DNA of 64,000 nucleotides from Pseudomonas sp. NKUCC02_KPG. Lineage in GTDB: Bacteria; Pseudomonadota; Gammaproteobacteria; Pseudomonadales; Pseudomonadaceae. Within the stretch, counting starts at the first letter, position 1, and every line of letters begins with the position of its first letter. The position numbers were made by a program, and so were the translations under genes. Below are positions 37,893-47,520 of this stretch, one piece after another. The notes under the pieces are model-generated. The model made no database searches and was not told where the DNA came from. It saw only the letters and a program-made list of their open reading frames with translations. The stretch covers positions 124,001 through 188,000 of the forward strand of contig NZ_JAHKRC010000001.1 of the NCBI RefSeq assembly GCF_019345465.1. Reading direction: 5' to 3'.

Positions 37893-39794
37893 CTACATCT
37901 CGACCTGGGTCCCCAGCTCGATAACCCGGTTAAGTGGCAGCTTGAAGAAGCGCAAGTTGCTGTTGGCGTTCTTGAGCATGAACGCGAACAACCCTTCTCG
38001 CCAACGCGCCATACCCACCAGCTTGGACGCAATCACCGTCTCCCGGCTAAGGAAGTAAGTGGTACGCATAGGGCTGAAATCCAGCTCATCGAGATGGCAC
38101 AGCTTCAACGCCTCAGGCACATCCGGCTCGTCCATGAAACCAAAGTGCAGGATCACCCGAAAGAAGCCATCTCCATACGAATCCACCTCGAAACGCCGCG
38201 AAGCAGGGACCCGGGGCGAATCTTCGTTGACCACCGTCAGCAATACCACTTGCTCGTGCAGCACCTGGTTATGCAGCAGGTTGTGCAACAGCGCATGGGG
38301 CACCGCGTCCGGACGGGCCGTCAGAAACACCGCAGTCCCTTGAACCCGATGCGGCGGTTGCACCCGGATACTGCTGATAAACAGCGGTAACGGCAGCGCA
38401 CTTTCGTCAAGGCGATCCACCAGCAGTTGCTTGCCGCGACGCCAAGTGGTCATCAGGATAAACAGCACAATCCCCGCCAGCACCGGGAAGGCCCCACCCT
38501 GCACAATTTTGGGTACGTTGGCGGCAAAGAACAGACCGTCCACCAACAGAAAGCCAATCAGTACAGGCACTGCCAGAATCGGCGGCCACTTCCACAGCAA
38601 CAGCATCACCGCCGACACCAGAATACTGGTGATCAGCATGGTGCCGGTCACCGCCACCCCGTAGGCCGACGCCAGGGCCCCCGAGGATTCAAATCCCAGT
38701 ACCAGCAAAATCACCCCGACCATCAGCGACCAGTTCACCGCACCGATGTAAATCTGCCCCTGCTCGGCACTGGAGGTGTGCTGGATATGCATGCGCGGGA
38801 TATAACCGAGCTGAATCGCCTGGTGGGTCAGGGAGAAGGCCCCGGAAATCACTGCCTGGGAGGCAATCACCGTGGCCAGCGTGGCCAGGCCTACCAGAGG
38901 AATCAGCGCCCAGGCGGGTGCCAGCAAATAGAACGGGTTACGGGCAGCCTCGGGGTTTTCCAGAAGCAGAGCACCCTGCCCGAAGTAATTGAGCACCAAC
39001 GCAGGCAACACCAGGATGAACCAGGCCCGGGCAATCGGCTTGCGCCCAAAGTGGCCCATGTCGGCATACAGCGCTTCAGCGCCGGTCAACGCCAGCACCA
39101 CGGCGCCCAGAATGGCCACGCCCATACCGGGGTGCGAGACGAAGAAACGCACGCCCCACACGGGGTTCAGCGCATTGAGCACCTCAGGATGTTGAGCGAT
39201 GCCATGAATACCGAGCCCGCCCAACACGACGAACCACAGCACCATGATCGGACCGAACAGCTTGCCCAGAGTGGCTGTGCCACGGCGCTGGATCAAAAAC
39301 AGCGCCACCAGCACGATCAGGGCCAGCGGCACGACCCAGCGCTCCAGCCCGCTGAACGCCAGTTCAAGCCCTTCGACCGCTGACAATACCGAGATCGCCG
39401 GAGTAATCATGCTATCGCCGTAAAACAGCGAAGCACCGATCAGCCCCAGGATCACCAACACCGAACGCAGCTTGGGATAGGGCGAAGCAGCACGCCGCGC
39501 CAATGCGGTCAGGGCCATTATGCCGCCCTCACCTTCGTTGTCTGCCCGCAGAATGAACAGCACATACTTGATCGAGACCACCCAGATCAGCGACCACAGA
39601 ATCAACGCCAGAATTCCGAACACACCGTCATGGTTGACTTGCACTCCATACCCGCCGGAAAACACCTCCTTGAGGGTGTACAGGGGGCTGGTACCAATAT
39701 CGCCGTACACCACGCCGACCGCTGCAACCAGCATCCCTATGGGCCTGGCCTTTGAGTGACCGTCTTCTGCCGCCTGACTACTTGCCTGCCCCAT
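37893..39794 (-). CDS. kup: Low-affinity potassium uptake protein Kup (Trk-type KUP family)
   Basis: A 633-residue K+/H+ symporter with 12 TM segments (about 20-460) and a cytoplasmic C-terminal domain. The signature [18 protein letters not shown] follows a polar N-terminus, and the conserved Glu-containing [15 protein letters not shown] is near residue 235. It supports K+ uptake at low pH. I choose the ATG at 39794; a TTG lies one codon upstream. Converges with virJ at a shared terminator. Confidence 0.95.
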   Translation of the reverse strand: MGQASSQAAEDGHSKARPIGMLVAAVGVVYGDIGTSPLYTLKEVFSGGYGVQVNHDGVFGILALILWSLIWVVSIKYVLFILRADNEGEGGIMALTALARRAASPYPKLRSVLVILGLIGASLFYGDSMITPAISVLSAVEGLELAFSGLERWVVPLALIVLVALFLIQRRGTATLGKLFGPIMVLWFVVLGGLGIHGIAQHPEVLNALNPVWGVRFFVSHPGMGVAILGAVVLALTGAEALYADMGHFGRKPIARAWFILVLPALVLNYFGQGALLLENPEAARNPFYLLAPAWALIPLVGLATLATVIASQAVISGAFSLTHQAIQLGYIPRMHIQHTSSAEQGQIYIGAVNWSLMVGVILLVLGFESSGALASAYGVAVTGTMLITSILVSAVMLLLWKWPPILAVPVLIGFLLVDGLFFAANVPKIVQGGAFPVLAGIVLFILMTTWRRGKQLLVDRLDESALPLPLFISSIRVQPPHRVQGTAVFLTARPDAVPHALLHNLLHNQVLHEQVVLLTVVNEDSPRVPASRRFEVDSYGDGFFRVILHFGFMDEPDVPEALKLCHLDELDFSPMRTTYFLSRETVIASKLVGMARWREGLFAFMLKNANSNLRFFKLPLNRVIELGTQVEM

Positions 39795-40136
39795 CAACCA
39801 CCCCTACGACCATGGACCGCGTTTCTTAATGGTTTGCGCTACATTTGATCAGCAGCATGCGCTGATTTTGCGAATCTGATCCACGAAATTCGGGTGATTG
39901 AAAACCCTGTTTTCGCGACGGCGCGCAGCATAGCGCAGCACTCGTCGTAAATCCCCGTATAACGCTGGTCAAGTACGTTGACCATAGCTAAAATTGCGCA
40001 CTTTTTTTGATCAGAGGCGCACAAGAGCCTGTTACCGCTTGGTTGATCATTTCAACAGAGCGCCAGCAGGCCCAAAGCGCCCGTTCGTCGTGCAGCCTTT
40101 ACGGGCATGTAACGTCACTACATACCGAGGTTCGCC
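39795..40136. promoter_or_regulatory. kup-rimO intergenic region with perfect palindrome
   Basis: A 342-base divergent gap. It contains a perfect inverted repeat TGGTCAA-GTACG-TTGACCA (39966-39984) directly before TAAAAT (39989-39994), which could be a rimO -10; the left arm TGGTCA sits 17 bases before that box, so a bound regulator would cover the promoter. A smaller repeat ATCAGC-7-GCTGAT is at 39848-39866. No gene is apparent. Confidence 0.5.
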
Positions 40137-41477
40137 ATGTCCACCGTTACCACCAAGCCAGCCAACCCGAAGGTTGGCTTTGTTTCCCTGGGTTGCCCGA
40201 AAGCGCTGGTCGACTCCGAACGCATCCTTACGCAGCTGCGTATGGAAGGCTACGACGTCGTCTCCACCTACCAGGACGCTGACGTCGTTGTGGTCAACAC
40301 CTGCGGCTTCATCGACAGCGCGAAAGCTGAATCCCTGGAAGTGATCGGTGAAGCCATCAAGGAAAACGGCAAGGTCATCGTGACCGGCTGCATGGGTGTC
40401 GAAGAAGGCAACATCCGCAACGTGCACCCAAGCGTGCTCGCCGTGACCGGCCCGCAGCAGTACGAGCAAGTGGTCAACGCCGTGCACCAGGTGGTGCCAC
40501 CGCGCCAGGATCACAACCCGCTGATCGATCTGGTGCCGCCTCAAGGCATCAAGCTGACGCCGCGTCACTACGCCTACCTGAAGATTTCCGAAGGCTGCAA
40601 CCACAGCTGCAGCTTCTGCATCATCCCGTCGATGCGCGGCAAGCTGGTCAGCCGTCCGGTGGGTGACGTCCTCGACGAAGCCCAGCGCCTGGTCAAGGCT
40701 GGCGTAAAAGAACTGCTGGTGATTTCCCAGGACACCAGCGCCTACGGCGTTGATGTTAAGTACCGTACCGGTTTCTGGAACGGCGCCCCGGTCAAGACCC
40801 GCATGACCGAACTCTGCGAAGCGCTTAGCTCGCTGGGTGTGTGGGTCCGCCTGCACTACGTTTACCCGTACCCGCACGTTGACGAACTGATCCCGCTGAT
40901 GGCCGCCGGCAAGATCCTGCCGTACCTGGACATCCCGTTCCAGCACGCCAGCCCCAAAGTGCTCAAGGCCATGAAACGCCCTGCGTTTGAAGACAAGACC
41001 CTGGCCCGCATCAAAAACTGGCGCGTGATCTGTCCGGACCTGATTATCCGTTCGACCTTCATCGTCGGCTTCCCGGGTGAAACCGAAGAAGACTTCCAGT
41101 ACCTGCTCGACTGGCTGACCGAAGCGCAACTGGATCGCGTGGGTTGCTTCCAGTACTCGCCAGTAGAAGGCGCCCCCGCCAACCTGCTGGACGCGGCCAT
41201 CGTGCCGGACGACGTCAAGCAGGATCGCTGGGACCGCTTCATGGCCCACCAACAGGCCATCAGCGCCGCACGCCTGCAGATGAAAATCGGCAAGGAAATC
41301 GAAGTCTTGATCGACGAAGTTGATGAGCAAGGCGCTGTTGGCCGCTGTTTCTTCGACGCACCGGAAATCGACGGCAACGTGTTTATCGCTACCGAAAAAG
41401 ACATCAAGCCGGGTGACAAGATCATGTGTCGCGTCACCGACGCCGACGAGTATGACTTGTGGGCTGAAGTGATCTAA
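40137..41477 (+). CDS. rimO: Ribosomal protein S12 methylthiotransferase RimO
   Basis: A 446-residue radical-SAM enzyme that adds a methylthio group to Asp89 of ribosomal protein S12. Order: UPF0004 domain (about 10-120; [16 protein letters not shown] with the first auxiliary-cluster Cys), radical-SAM domain with [14 protein letters not shown] (CxxxCxxC, about 155-163), and a C-terminal TRAM domain (about 380-446). Starts ATG 40137 and ends before a strong terminator. Confidence 0.98.
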   Translation: MSTVTTKPANPKVGFVSLGCPKALVDSERILTQLRMEGYDVVSTYQDADVVVVNTCGFIDSAKAESLEVIGEAIKENGKVIVTGCMGVEEGNIRNVHPSVLAVTGPQQYEQVVNAVHQVVPPRQDHNPLIDLVPPQGIKLTPRHYAYLKISEGCNHSCSFCIIPSMRGKLVSRPVGDVLDEAQRLVKAGVKELLVISQDTSAYGVDVKYRTGFWNGAPVKTRMTELCEALSSLGVWVRLHYVYPYPHVDELIPLMAAGKILPYLDIPFQHASPKVLKAMKRPAFEDKTLARIKNWRVICPDLIIRSTFIVGFPGETEEDFQYLLDWLTEAQLDRVGCFQYSPVEGAPANLLDAAIVPDDVKQDRWDRFMAHQQAISAARLQMKIGKEIEVLIDEVDEQGAVGRCFFDAPEIDGNVFIATEKDIKPGDKIMCRVTDADEYDLWAEVI

Positions 41478-41493
41478 ACCGCAACTGCCTCTC

Positions 41494-41529
41494 AAAAAGC
41501 CCTGCCGCACTCGCGCCAGGGCTTTTTTT
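41494..41529 (+). terminator. Terminator after rimO
   Basis: AAAAAGCCCTG and CAGGGCTTTTTTT pair across a 12-base loop, 16 bases after the stop. Confidence 0.93.
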
Positions 41530-41581
41530 ACGACTATCGTTAATCCATCGCTATCCCAACCTGTGTCAGGAGACACGCTTG

Positions 41582-42046
41582 ATGCAACAACAATGGGTTA
41601 TTCATACGCCACGCCTTACAGACTTCGATGAACTGACCGACGTGTGGGAAGCATCGGTACGGGCTACCCACGACTTTTTGCCTGACAGCTATATCCAACT
41701 GTTACGGGGTCTGGTCAAAGATCAATACCTGGATGCCGTGATGCTGATCTGCTGCAAGGATCCCGTCAGCAAACGCATAACCGGCTTTGCGGGCGTAGCG
41801 GGAGGCAAGGTGGAAATGCTGTTTATCCACCCCGATTACCGGGGCCAAGGCATAGGCAGGTGCCTGCTGATGTTCGCCATCAACGAACTGAATGCCGAGC
41901 GCCTCGACGTCAACGAGCAGAACCCGCAAGCCATTGGCTTCTACCTCAAGCAAGGTTTTGAGGTCACCGGGCGCTGCGAAAAAGACGGCCTGGGCCAACC
42001 GTATCCATTGCTGCACCTGCGGTATAAACGCCCAGCACGTGCATAA
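41582..42046 (+). CDS. GNAT-family N-acetyltransferase
   Basis: A 154-residue acetyltransferase. The acetyl-CoA pyrophosphate loop is HPDYRGQGIGRCLL (Q/RxxGxG/A, about 83-95), followed by the C-terminal KQGFEVTGRCEKD segment typical of the YafP/PhnO-like groups. AGGAGA lies upstream and the ATG at 41582 is preferred to a TTG one codon earlier. Substrate unknown. It stands alone between rimO and a pseudouridine synthase-like gene. Confidence 0.85.
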   Translation: MQQQWVIHTPRLTDFDELTDVWEASVRATHDFLPDSYIQLLRGLVKDQYLDAVMLICCKDPVSKRITGFAGVAGGKVEMLFIHPDYRGQGIGRCLLMFAINELNAERLDVNEQNPQAIGFYLKQGFEVTGRCEKDGLGQPYPLLHLRYKRPARA

Positions 42047-42117
42047 GGCAAATGTTGCCGGGCTTAACCGGCGCCAGGCGGGTACAATAGCCGCCCAATT
42101 CCTATACGGCCCCTGTC

Positions 42118-42828
42118 ATGTCTGAACCGATACGTCTCTCCAAACGCCTCATCGAACTCGTCGGCTGCTCCCGCCGTGAGGCCGAACTGTTCATTGAAGG
42201 TGGCTGGGTCACGGTAGATGGCGAAGTCATCGACGAGCCGCAATTCAAGGTCGACAACCAAAAAGTCGAGCTGGACCCAGAGGCCAAGGCTACTGCGCCA
42301 GAACCGGTGACCATTTTGTTGAACGCCCCGGCGGGCCTGGACACTGATAGCGCCCTGGCGTTGATCGGCCCTGAAACCCTGAGCGAGGAGCACCGTTTCG
42401 GCAAGCGCCCGCTAAAAGGCCACTTCCTGCGCCTGAGCGTTGGCAACGAGCTGCAAGCCAACGCCAGCGGCCTGCTGGTGTTTACTCAAGACTGGAAAAT
42501 CGTGCGCAAGCTGACGGCCGATGCCAACAAGATCGAGCAGGAGTACGTGGTTGAAGTCTCTGGCGAGATGGCACCCCACGGTTTGAACCGCCTCAATCAT
42601 GGCATGACCTACAAGGGTCGCGAGCTGCCCGCGGTCAAGGCCAGCTGGCAGAGTGAAAACCGCCTGCGCTTTGCGATGAAAAATCCGCAGCCGGGGGTCA
42701 TTGCACTCTTCTGCCAGGCCGTCGGCCTGACGGTCATCTCTATCCGCCGGATCCGTATTGGTGGCGTGTCGATGGGTAAATTGCCCGTTGGCCAATGGCG
42801 CTACATGAGCGCCAAAGAAAAGTTCTAA
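42118..42828 (+). CDS. RsuA/RluF-type pseudouridine synthase homologue lacking the catalytic Asp
   Basis: A 236-residue protein with an N-terminal S4 RNA-binding domain (about 3-60; SKRLIELVGCSRREAELFIEGGWVTV in parts) and a pseudouridine synthase fold (about 65-230; EYVVEVSGEM, VISIRRIRIGGVSMGKLPVGQWRYM). The motif that should read GRLDxxTxGLLLLT is GNELQANASGLLVFTQD, so the catalytic Asp and preceding Arg are absent. RNA binding should remain; isomerisation probably does not. Alternatively an unusual nucleophile is used. Confidence 0.82.
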   Translation: MSEPIRLSKRLIELVGCSRREAELFIEGGWVTVDGEVIDEPQFKVDNQKVELDPEAKATAPEPVTILLNAPAGLDTDSALALIGPETLSEEHRFGKRPLKGHFLRLSVGNELQANASGLLVFTQDWKIVRKLTADANKIEQEYVVEVSGEMAPHGLNRLNHGMTYKGRELPAVKASWQSENRLRFAMKNPQPGVIALFCQAVGLTVISIRRIRIGGVSMGKLPVGQWRYMSAKEKF

Positions 42829-42899
42829 GCCCCACACCGAACATTTCGACACCGCAGCAATGCCTGCGGTGCTCACTGCTGAATATCAGGATTACCCAC

Positions 42900-43361
42900 A
42901 TGATTCATAACGACGTACTGCGTAGCGTGCGCTACATGCTCGACATCAGCGACAACAAGGTTGTCGAAATCATCAAGCTTGGTGGTCTTGAAGTCACCAA
43001 GGAAGACGTACTGACCTACCTGAAAAAAGACGAAGAAGAAGGTTTTGTTCGTTGCCCTGACGACGTGATGGCGCACTTTCTTGATGGCCTGGTGATCTTC
43101 AAGCGCGGCAAGGACGAAAGCCGTGCACCGATGCCTGTTGAGCTGCCGGTGACCAACAACATCATCCTGAAAAAACTGCGCGTGGCCTTCGAACTCAAGG
43201 AAGACGACATGCACGCCATCCTCAAGGCTGCTGGTTTTCCGGTATCCAAGCCTGAGCTGAGCGCCTTGTTCCGCAAGTTCGGCCACACCAACTACCGCAC
43301 CTGTGGCGACCAGTTGCTGCGCAACTTCCTGAAAGGCCTGACCCTGCGCGTTCGCGACTGA
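42900..43361 (+). CDS. YehS-like DUF1456 protein (duplicated domain)
   Basis: A 153-residue cytoplasmic protein made of two DUF1456 repeats: VLRSVRYMLDISDNKVVEII (residues 5-25 onward) and ILKKLRVAFELKEDDMHAIL (about 85-105), each followed by LxxYLKK/LRKF-type helices. Function unknown in all species. The ATG at 42900 gives the standard MIHNDVLRSVRY start. A REPIN separates it from trmO. Confidence 0.88.
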   Translation: MIHNDVLRSVRYMLDISDNKVVEIIKLGGLEVTKEDVLTYLKKDEEEGFVRCPDDVMAHFLDGLVIFKRGKDESRAPMPVELPVTNNIILKKLRVAFELKEDDMHAILKAAGFPVSKPELSALFRKFGHTNYRTCGDQLLRNFLKGLTLRVRD

Positions 43362-43376
43362 AAACACTATCGCTTT

Positions 43377-43479
43377 TGTAGTCGCTGCCGCAGGCTGCGA
43401 TAAGATCTGAAAGATCTTCAAGTCCTTATCTACCAAGGGCCGCTGCCGCAGCCCATCGCAGCCTGCGGCAGCGACTACA
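43377..43479. repeat. REPIN, family B, abutting trmO
   Basis: TGTAGTCGCTGCCGCAGGCT and its complement AGCCTGCGGCAGCGACTACA form the outer arms; an inner AAGATCT...AGATCTT pair is also present. The right end lies 12 bases before the trmO ATG, so the AAGG ribosome site directly adjoins it. Confidence 0.93.
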
Positions 43480-43491
43480 AGGTTTCTTTCG

Positions 43492-44187
43492 ATGACCTAT
43501 ACCGTCTCCCCCATCGGATTTGTGCGCTCCTGCTTCAAGGAGAAGTTCGCGATCCCCCGTCAGCCGCAACTGGCTCCGGCCGCCCGTGGCGTGCTGGAAC
43601 TGGTCGCGCCTTTCGATCAGGGCGATGCGGTGCAAGGGCTGGAGCAGGTCAGCCATGTCTGGCTTTTGTTCGTGTTCCATCAAGCGCTCGAAGACAAACC
43701 CCGACTAAAAGTACGCCCGCCACGGCTGGGCGGCAACAAGTCGATGGGAGTGTTTGCAACCCGCGCCACCCACCGCCCGAATGGCATCGGTCAGTCTGTG
43801 GTCAAGCTGGACAAGGTTGAAGCCAATCGCTTGTGGATTTCAGGAATCGACCTGCTCGACGGCACGCCGATTCTCGATATCAAACCCTATGTGCCTTACG
43901 CGGACATCATTGCCGATGCCAGCAATGGCATGGCCAGCGCGGCACCGGTGTTGATTCCCGTGGCGTGGGCCGATACGGCCCTGCAACAGGCTCATACACA
44001 GGCTCTACGCCTCCAGGAGCCGCTGGTGGCACTGATTGAGCAATGCCTGGCGCAAGACCCGCGCCCGGCCTACCAGACGCCCACCCCCGAACGAGAGTAC
44101 GGCGCGCAGTTCTGGGATCTGGACGTACGCTGGCATTACCCTGAACCCGGCACGATCCGGGTGCTTGAGGTAATTCCCAAGCAGTGA
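43492..44187 (+). CDS. trmO: tRNA (N6-threonylcarbamoyl-A37)-N6-methyltransferase TrmO
   Basis: A 231-residue SAM enzyme of the TsaA/VirR class that methylates t6A37 of tRNA(Thr)-GGU. The start MTYTVSPIGFVRSCFKEKF, HVWLLFVFHQ, and VFATRATHRPNGIGQSVVKL (the Arg-Pro-Asn SAM site) are diagnostic. The C-terminal domain (about 165-231) is the substrate-binding part. ATG 43492 follows AAGG at the REPIN border. Confidence 0.92.
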   Translation: MTYTVSPIGFVRSCFKEKFAIPRQPQLAPAARGVLELVAPFDQGDAVQGLEQVSHVWLLFVFHQALEDKPRLKVRPPRLGGNKSMGVFATRATHRPNGIGQSVVKLDKVEANRLWISGIDLLDGTPILDIKPYVPYADIIADASNGMASAAPVLIPVAWADTALQQAHTQALRLQEPLVALIEQCLAQDPRPAYQTPTPEREYGAQFWDLDVRWHYPEPGTIRVLEVIPKQ

Positions 44188-44200
44188 TCTGAAACGCAAT

Positions 44201-44287
44201 GTGGGAGCGGGCTTGCTCGCGATATCGGTCTTTCAGACACCTGTGCGGTGACTGGAACTCCACAATCGCGAGCAAGCCCGCTCCCAC
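44201..44287. repeat. REPIN, family A, between trmO and fpr
   Basis: GTGGGAGCGGGCTTGCTCGC and its exact complement are 47 bases apart; the right end is followed by ATTTTTTTG, so on the plus strand it can serve as trmO's terminator. Confidence 0.92.
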
Positions 44288-44307
44288 ATTTTTTTGATCG
44301 GTGCGGT

Positions 44308-45087
44308 TTACTTCTCGACGAAGGCGCGCTCGATCAGATAGTCACCCGGCTCACGCATACGTGGCGAAACTTTAAGGCCGAAGCTGTTCAGCACCTCGCT
44401 GGTTTCGTCGAGCATGCTCGGGCTGCCGCACAACATGGCACGGTCGTCCTGCGGGTTGATTGGAGGCAGACCGATGTCGCTGAACAGTTTGCCGCTGCGC
44501 ATCAGATCGGTCAGACGGCCTTCATTCTCGAACGGCTCGCGGGTCACGGTTGGGTAGTAGATCAGCTTTTCACGCAGCGCTTCGCCGAAGAACTCGTTCT
44601 GTGGCAGGTGCTCGGTGATGAACTCGCGGTAGGCGACTTCATTGACGTAACGCACGCCGTGGCACAGGATCACTTTTTCGAAACGCTCGTAGGTTTCCGG
44701 GTCCTGGATGACGCTCATAAATGGCGCCAAGCCAGTACCGGTGCTGAGCAGGTACAGATGCTTGCCCGGCTTCAAGTCGTCCAGCACCAGCGTACCCGTA
44801 GGTTTTTTGCTGATGATGATCTCGTCGCCTTCCTTCAAGTGCTGCAACTGGGAGGTCAGCGGGCCATCCGGCACCTTGATGCTGAAGAACTCCAGATGCT
44901 CTTCCCAGTTCGGGCTGGCGATCGAGTAGGCACGCATAAGCGGACGGCCGTTGGGCTGTTGCAGGCCGATCATCACGAACTGACCGTTCTCGAAGCGCAG
45001 ACCCGGGTCGCGGGTGCACTTGAAGCTGAACAGGGTGTCGTTCCAGTGATGAACACTGAGGACACGTTCGTGGTTCATGTTGCTCAT
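44308..45087 (-). CDS. fpr: Ferredoxin(flavodoxin)-NADP+ reductase Fpr
   Basis: A 259-residue FAD enzyme. FAD motif RAYSIASPNWEEHLEFF (RxYS) is near 50-66, the NADPH region LLSTGTGLAPFMSVI near 112-126, and CGSPSMLDE near 222. The end is VEK rather than Tyr, as in the bacterial subclass II with a short tail. It shuttles electrons between NADPH and ferredoxin under oxidative or osmotic stress. It is divergent from finR, which activates fpr in P. putida. Confidence 0.96.
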   Translation of the reverse strand: MSNMNHERVLSVHHWNDTLFSFKCTRDPGLRFENGQFVMIGLQQPNGRPLMRAYSIASPNWEEHLEFFSIKVPDGPLTSQLQHLKEGDEIIISKKPTGTLVLDDLKPGKHLYLLSTGTGLAPFMSVIQDPETYERFEKVILCHGVRYVNEVAYREFITEHLPQNEFFGEALREKLIYYPTVTREPFENEGRLTDLMRSGKLFSDIGLPPINPQDDRAMLCGSPSMLDETSEVLNSFGLKVSPRMREPGDYLIERAFVEK

Positions 45088-45172
45088 GTACGGGGCTCCT
45101 AATTTCGCCTGCGCTGACTATGGGCGCGATTGCACAGCATTCTAATGGCGGCGACAATATCTGTTAACTGAA

Positions 45173-45204
45173 TTATCAAGATAAGGGTTATCGGTTATAT
45201 CGAT
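45173..45204. promoter_or_regulatory. Candidate FinR operator between fpr and finR
   Basis: A palindrome TTATC-AA-GATAA (45173-45184) and two further TTATC/TTATATCGAT elements lie within 32 bases before finR. Position and dyad symmetry fit a LysR-type site; no experimental match is claimed. Confidence 0.5.
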
Positions 45205-46131
45205 ATGCGATTTACTCTCAGACAACTCCAGGTGTTCGTTGCCGTCGCCCAACAAGAGAGCGTGTCTCGCGCTGCTGGTTTGTTGGCCCTTTCACAATCT
45301 GCTGCCAGTACCTCGATTACCGAGCTGGAGCGCCAAACCAGCTGCCAGCTGTTCGACCGTGCGGGCAAGCGTTTAAGCCTTAATGCTCTGGGCCGCCAAC
45401 TGCTGCCTCAGGCCGTCGCCCTGCTGGATCAGGCCAAGGAAATCGAAGACCTGCTCAACGGCAAATCCGGCTTTGGCTCATTGACCGTGGGCGCCACACT
45501 GACCATCGGCAACTATCTGGCGACCCTGCTGATAGGCAGCTTCATGCAGGCGCACCCTGAAAGTCAGGTCAAGCTGGTGGTTCAAAATACAGCCCATATC
45601 GTGCAACAAGTCGCCCATTACGAAATTGACCTGGGTCTGATCGAAGGCGATTGCGCTCATCCGGACATCGAAGTCCAGAGCTGGGTAGAGGATGAACTGG
45701 TGGTTTTCTGCGCTCCGCAGCATCCGCTGGCGGTTCGTGGTCACGCCACACTGGAAGAGTTGACCCGTGAAGCGTGGATTTTGCGCGAGCAGGGCTCCGG
45801 CACCCGCCTGACGTTCGATCAGGCCATGCGCCATCACCAAACTGCGCTCAATATTCGCCTGGAGCTGGAGCACACTGAAGCGATCAAACGGGCGGTGGAG
45901 TCGGGACTGGGCATTGGATGCATCTCACGCCTGGCGTTGCGCGACGCTTTTCGCCGCGGCAGCCTGGTCGCCGTGGAAACACCCGACCTGGATCTGGCCC
46001 GACAGTTTTTCTTTATCTGGCACAAAAAAAAGTATCAGACGTCTGCCATGCGCGAGTTTCTGGAACTGTGCCGCGCCTTCACCGCAGGGGTTCAGCGCAG
46101 CGACGAGATCGTATTACCGACCATCGCTTAA
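45205..46131 (+). CDS. finR: LysR-family regulator FinR
   Basis: A 308-residue LysR regulator: winged HTH (VSRAAGLLALSQSAASTSITELE, about 17-40) and effector domain (about 90-295) with the SGFGSLTVGATLTIGNYL start. It belongs to the CysB-like branch by length. In P. putida FinR is needed for fpr induction by oxidants and for sulfite reductase-linked functions. It is divergent from fpr with 117 bases between starts, and convergent with dgkA. Confidence 0.88.
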   Translation: MRFTLRQLQVFVAVAQQESVSRAAGLLALSQSAASTSITELERQTSCQLFDRAGKRLSLNALGRQLLPQAVALLDQAKEIEDLLNGKSGFGSLTVGATLTIGNYLATLLIGSFMQAHPESQVKLVVQNTAHIVQQVAHYEIDLGLIEGDCAHPDIEVQSWVEDELVVFCAPQHPLAVRGHATLEELTREAWILREQGSGTRLTFDQAMRHHQTALNIRLELEHTEAIKRAVESGLGIGCISRLALRDAFRRGSLVAVETPDLDLARQFFFIWHKKKYQTSAMREFLELCRAFTAGVQRSDEIVLPTIA

Positions 46132-46490
46132 AGCAGAATGACCGCCCATACCACGGCAATCATGGTCAGCACCACAAACTGGGCGGCGCTGCCCATGTCC
46201 TTGGCATTTTTCGACAATGGGTGCAAGTCGAGGGAGATACGGTCAACCACTGCCTCAATCGCCGAATTCAACAATTCCACAATCAATGCCAACAGGCATA
46301 CCGCGATCAGCAAGGCCCGCTCTACCCGACTCACATTCAGCAGGAAGCTCAGCGGGATCAATATCACGTTCAGCAACACTAACTGCCGAAAAGCCGCCTC
46401 GCCAGTAAAGGCTGCGCGCATACCGTCCAGCGAGTAACCGCTGGCATTCAAAATCCGTTTAAATCCGGTTTTACCCTTGAAAGGCGACAT
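46128..46490 (-). CDS. dgkA: Diacylglycerol kinase
   Basis: A 120-residue integral membrane enzyme with three TM segments that phosphorylates diacylglycerol to phosphatidate. The signature EAAFRQLVLLNVILIP and VELLNSAIEAVVDRI (catalytic Glu, Asn) are complete. ATG at 46490 gives MSPFKGKTGFKRILNA. It overlaps finR's 3' end by 4 bases on the other strand. It precedes erdR in genomic order, as at PA3603-PA3604. Confidence 0.96.
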   Translation of the reverse strand: MSPFKGKTGFKRILNASGYSLDGMRAAFTGEAAFRQLVLLNVILIPLSFLLNVSRVERALLIAVCLLALIVELLNSAIEAVVDRISLDLHPLSKNAKDMGSAAQFVVLTMIAVVWAVILL

Positions 46491-46566
46491 AGATAGGCAA
46501 CTGCGCAAAAAAATGAGAAAGGGACGCTAGTTCACGCCTCGTCAAAAAAGCGTGAAGGCTCGCAGG

Positions 46567-47217
46567 TTAATGGCTCGAAATTGATTCAAGTTGCTGCAAG
46601 AGTAGCGCGGCCTGGGTTCGCGTGCGAACTCCCAGCTTGCGGAAAATCGCGGTCACGTGGGCCTTGATGGTTGCTTCGGAAACGCTCAGCTCATAGGCGA
46701 TCTGCTTGTTCAACAAACCTTCACACACCATGGTCAGCACCCGGAACTGCTGTGGAGTCAAGCTGGCCAGGCCTTCGCTGGCGGCCTTGGCCTCAGCCGA
46801 CACCTGAACTTCTTCAAACGCCTGGGGCGGCCAGCTCACATCACCATCCAGCACCGCGCGCACGGCTTTTTGAATTTCATCCAGCGAGCTGGATTTTGGG
46901 ATAAAACCACTGGCGCCAAATTCCCGCGACCGCACCATGATCGAGGCTTCTTCCTGAGCTGAAACCATCACTACCGGGATCTGCGGGTATTGACCACGCA
47001 ACAACACCAGCCCGGAGAAACCGTAAGCGCCCGGCATGTTCAAGTCGAGCAGCACCAGATCCCAATCGGCCTTGATTGCCAGCTGTGTTTCAAGCTCAGC
47101 AATACTTGCAACCTCAACCAGGCGAACATCAGAGCCCAGCCCAATGCTCACAGCCTGGTGCAAGGCACTGCGAAACAGCGGATGGTCGTCGGCAATCAGG
47201 ATTTCGTATGTGGCCAT
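46567..47217 (-). CDS. erdR: NarL/LuxR-type response regulator ErdR
   Basis: A 216-residue regulator. Receiver: ADDHPLF (acidic pair near 9-10), Asp near 58 in LVLLDLNMPG, Lys in FIPKSSSL. C-terminal LuxR HTH: SLTPQQFRVLTMVCEGLLNKQIAYELSVSEATIKAHV in pieces (about 150-190). In P. aeruginosa ErdR (PA3604) controls ethanol oxidation and acetyl-CoA synthetase under EraSR-type signalling. Its sensor is not adjacent, as usual. Confidence 0.9.
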   Translation of the reverse strand: MATYEILIADDHPLFRSALHQAVSIGLGSDVRLVEVASIAELETQLAIKADWDLVLLDLNMPGAYGFSGLVLLRGQYPQIPVVMVSAQEEASIMVRSREFGASGFIPKSSSLDEIQKAVRAVLDGDVSWPPQAFEEVQVSAEAKAASEGLASLTPQQFRVLTMVCEGLLNKQIAYELSVSEATIKAHVTAIFRKLGVRTRTQAALLLQQLESISSH

Positions 47218-47520
47218 TTTTTAAATGATCCTGTTTTTCAGGCGAGCCCTGATGAATTCCAGCACTCGCTAAGGCAACTCGAGCAATAGCTCAAAGACTA
47301 GGGGTCAAAGGGCGCGATTTACGCTAAACGTCGGCAAATATAAGTGTTTTAGCAGCTACTGCAGCCGAATCGGCGCCAAGCATGCCCAGCGAAACGGGGG
47401 TGGTCAAGTTGAAAACCTGACGCCTGGGTCCAAGGGGAAGCTATCACGGCGCCATCATCCAAATACGAACAATGGCACTCGCTTGCATCTGCCGGAAAAG
47501 TGTAGCGCTACTTCTTTAGT
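47218..47520. other. Intergenic stretch upstream of erdR
   Basis: About 300 bases between erdR and tapT. Apart from a short perfect palindrome GTAGCGCTAC (47503-47512) at the tapT 3' side, which may be part of a weak terminator, I see no gene, repeat or clear operator. It presumably holds the erdR promoter. Confidence 0.5.

Noticed and set aside
40047..41576. 509-codon open frame antisense to rimO
   Set aside because: Shadow of the conserved rimO reading frame; His/Val/Asp-rich with no domain.
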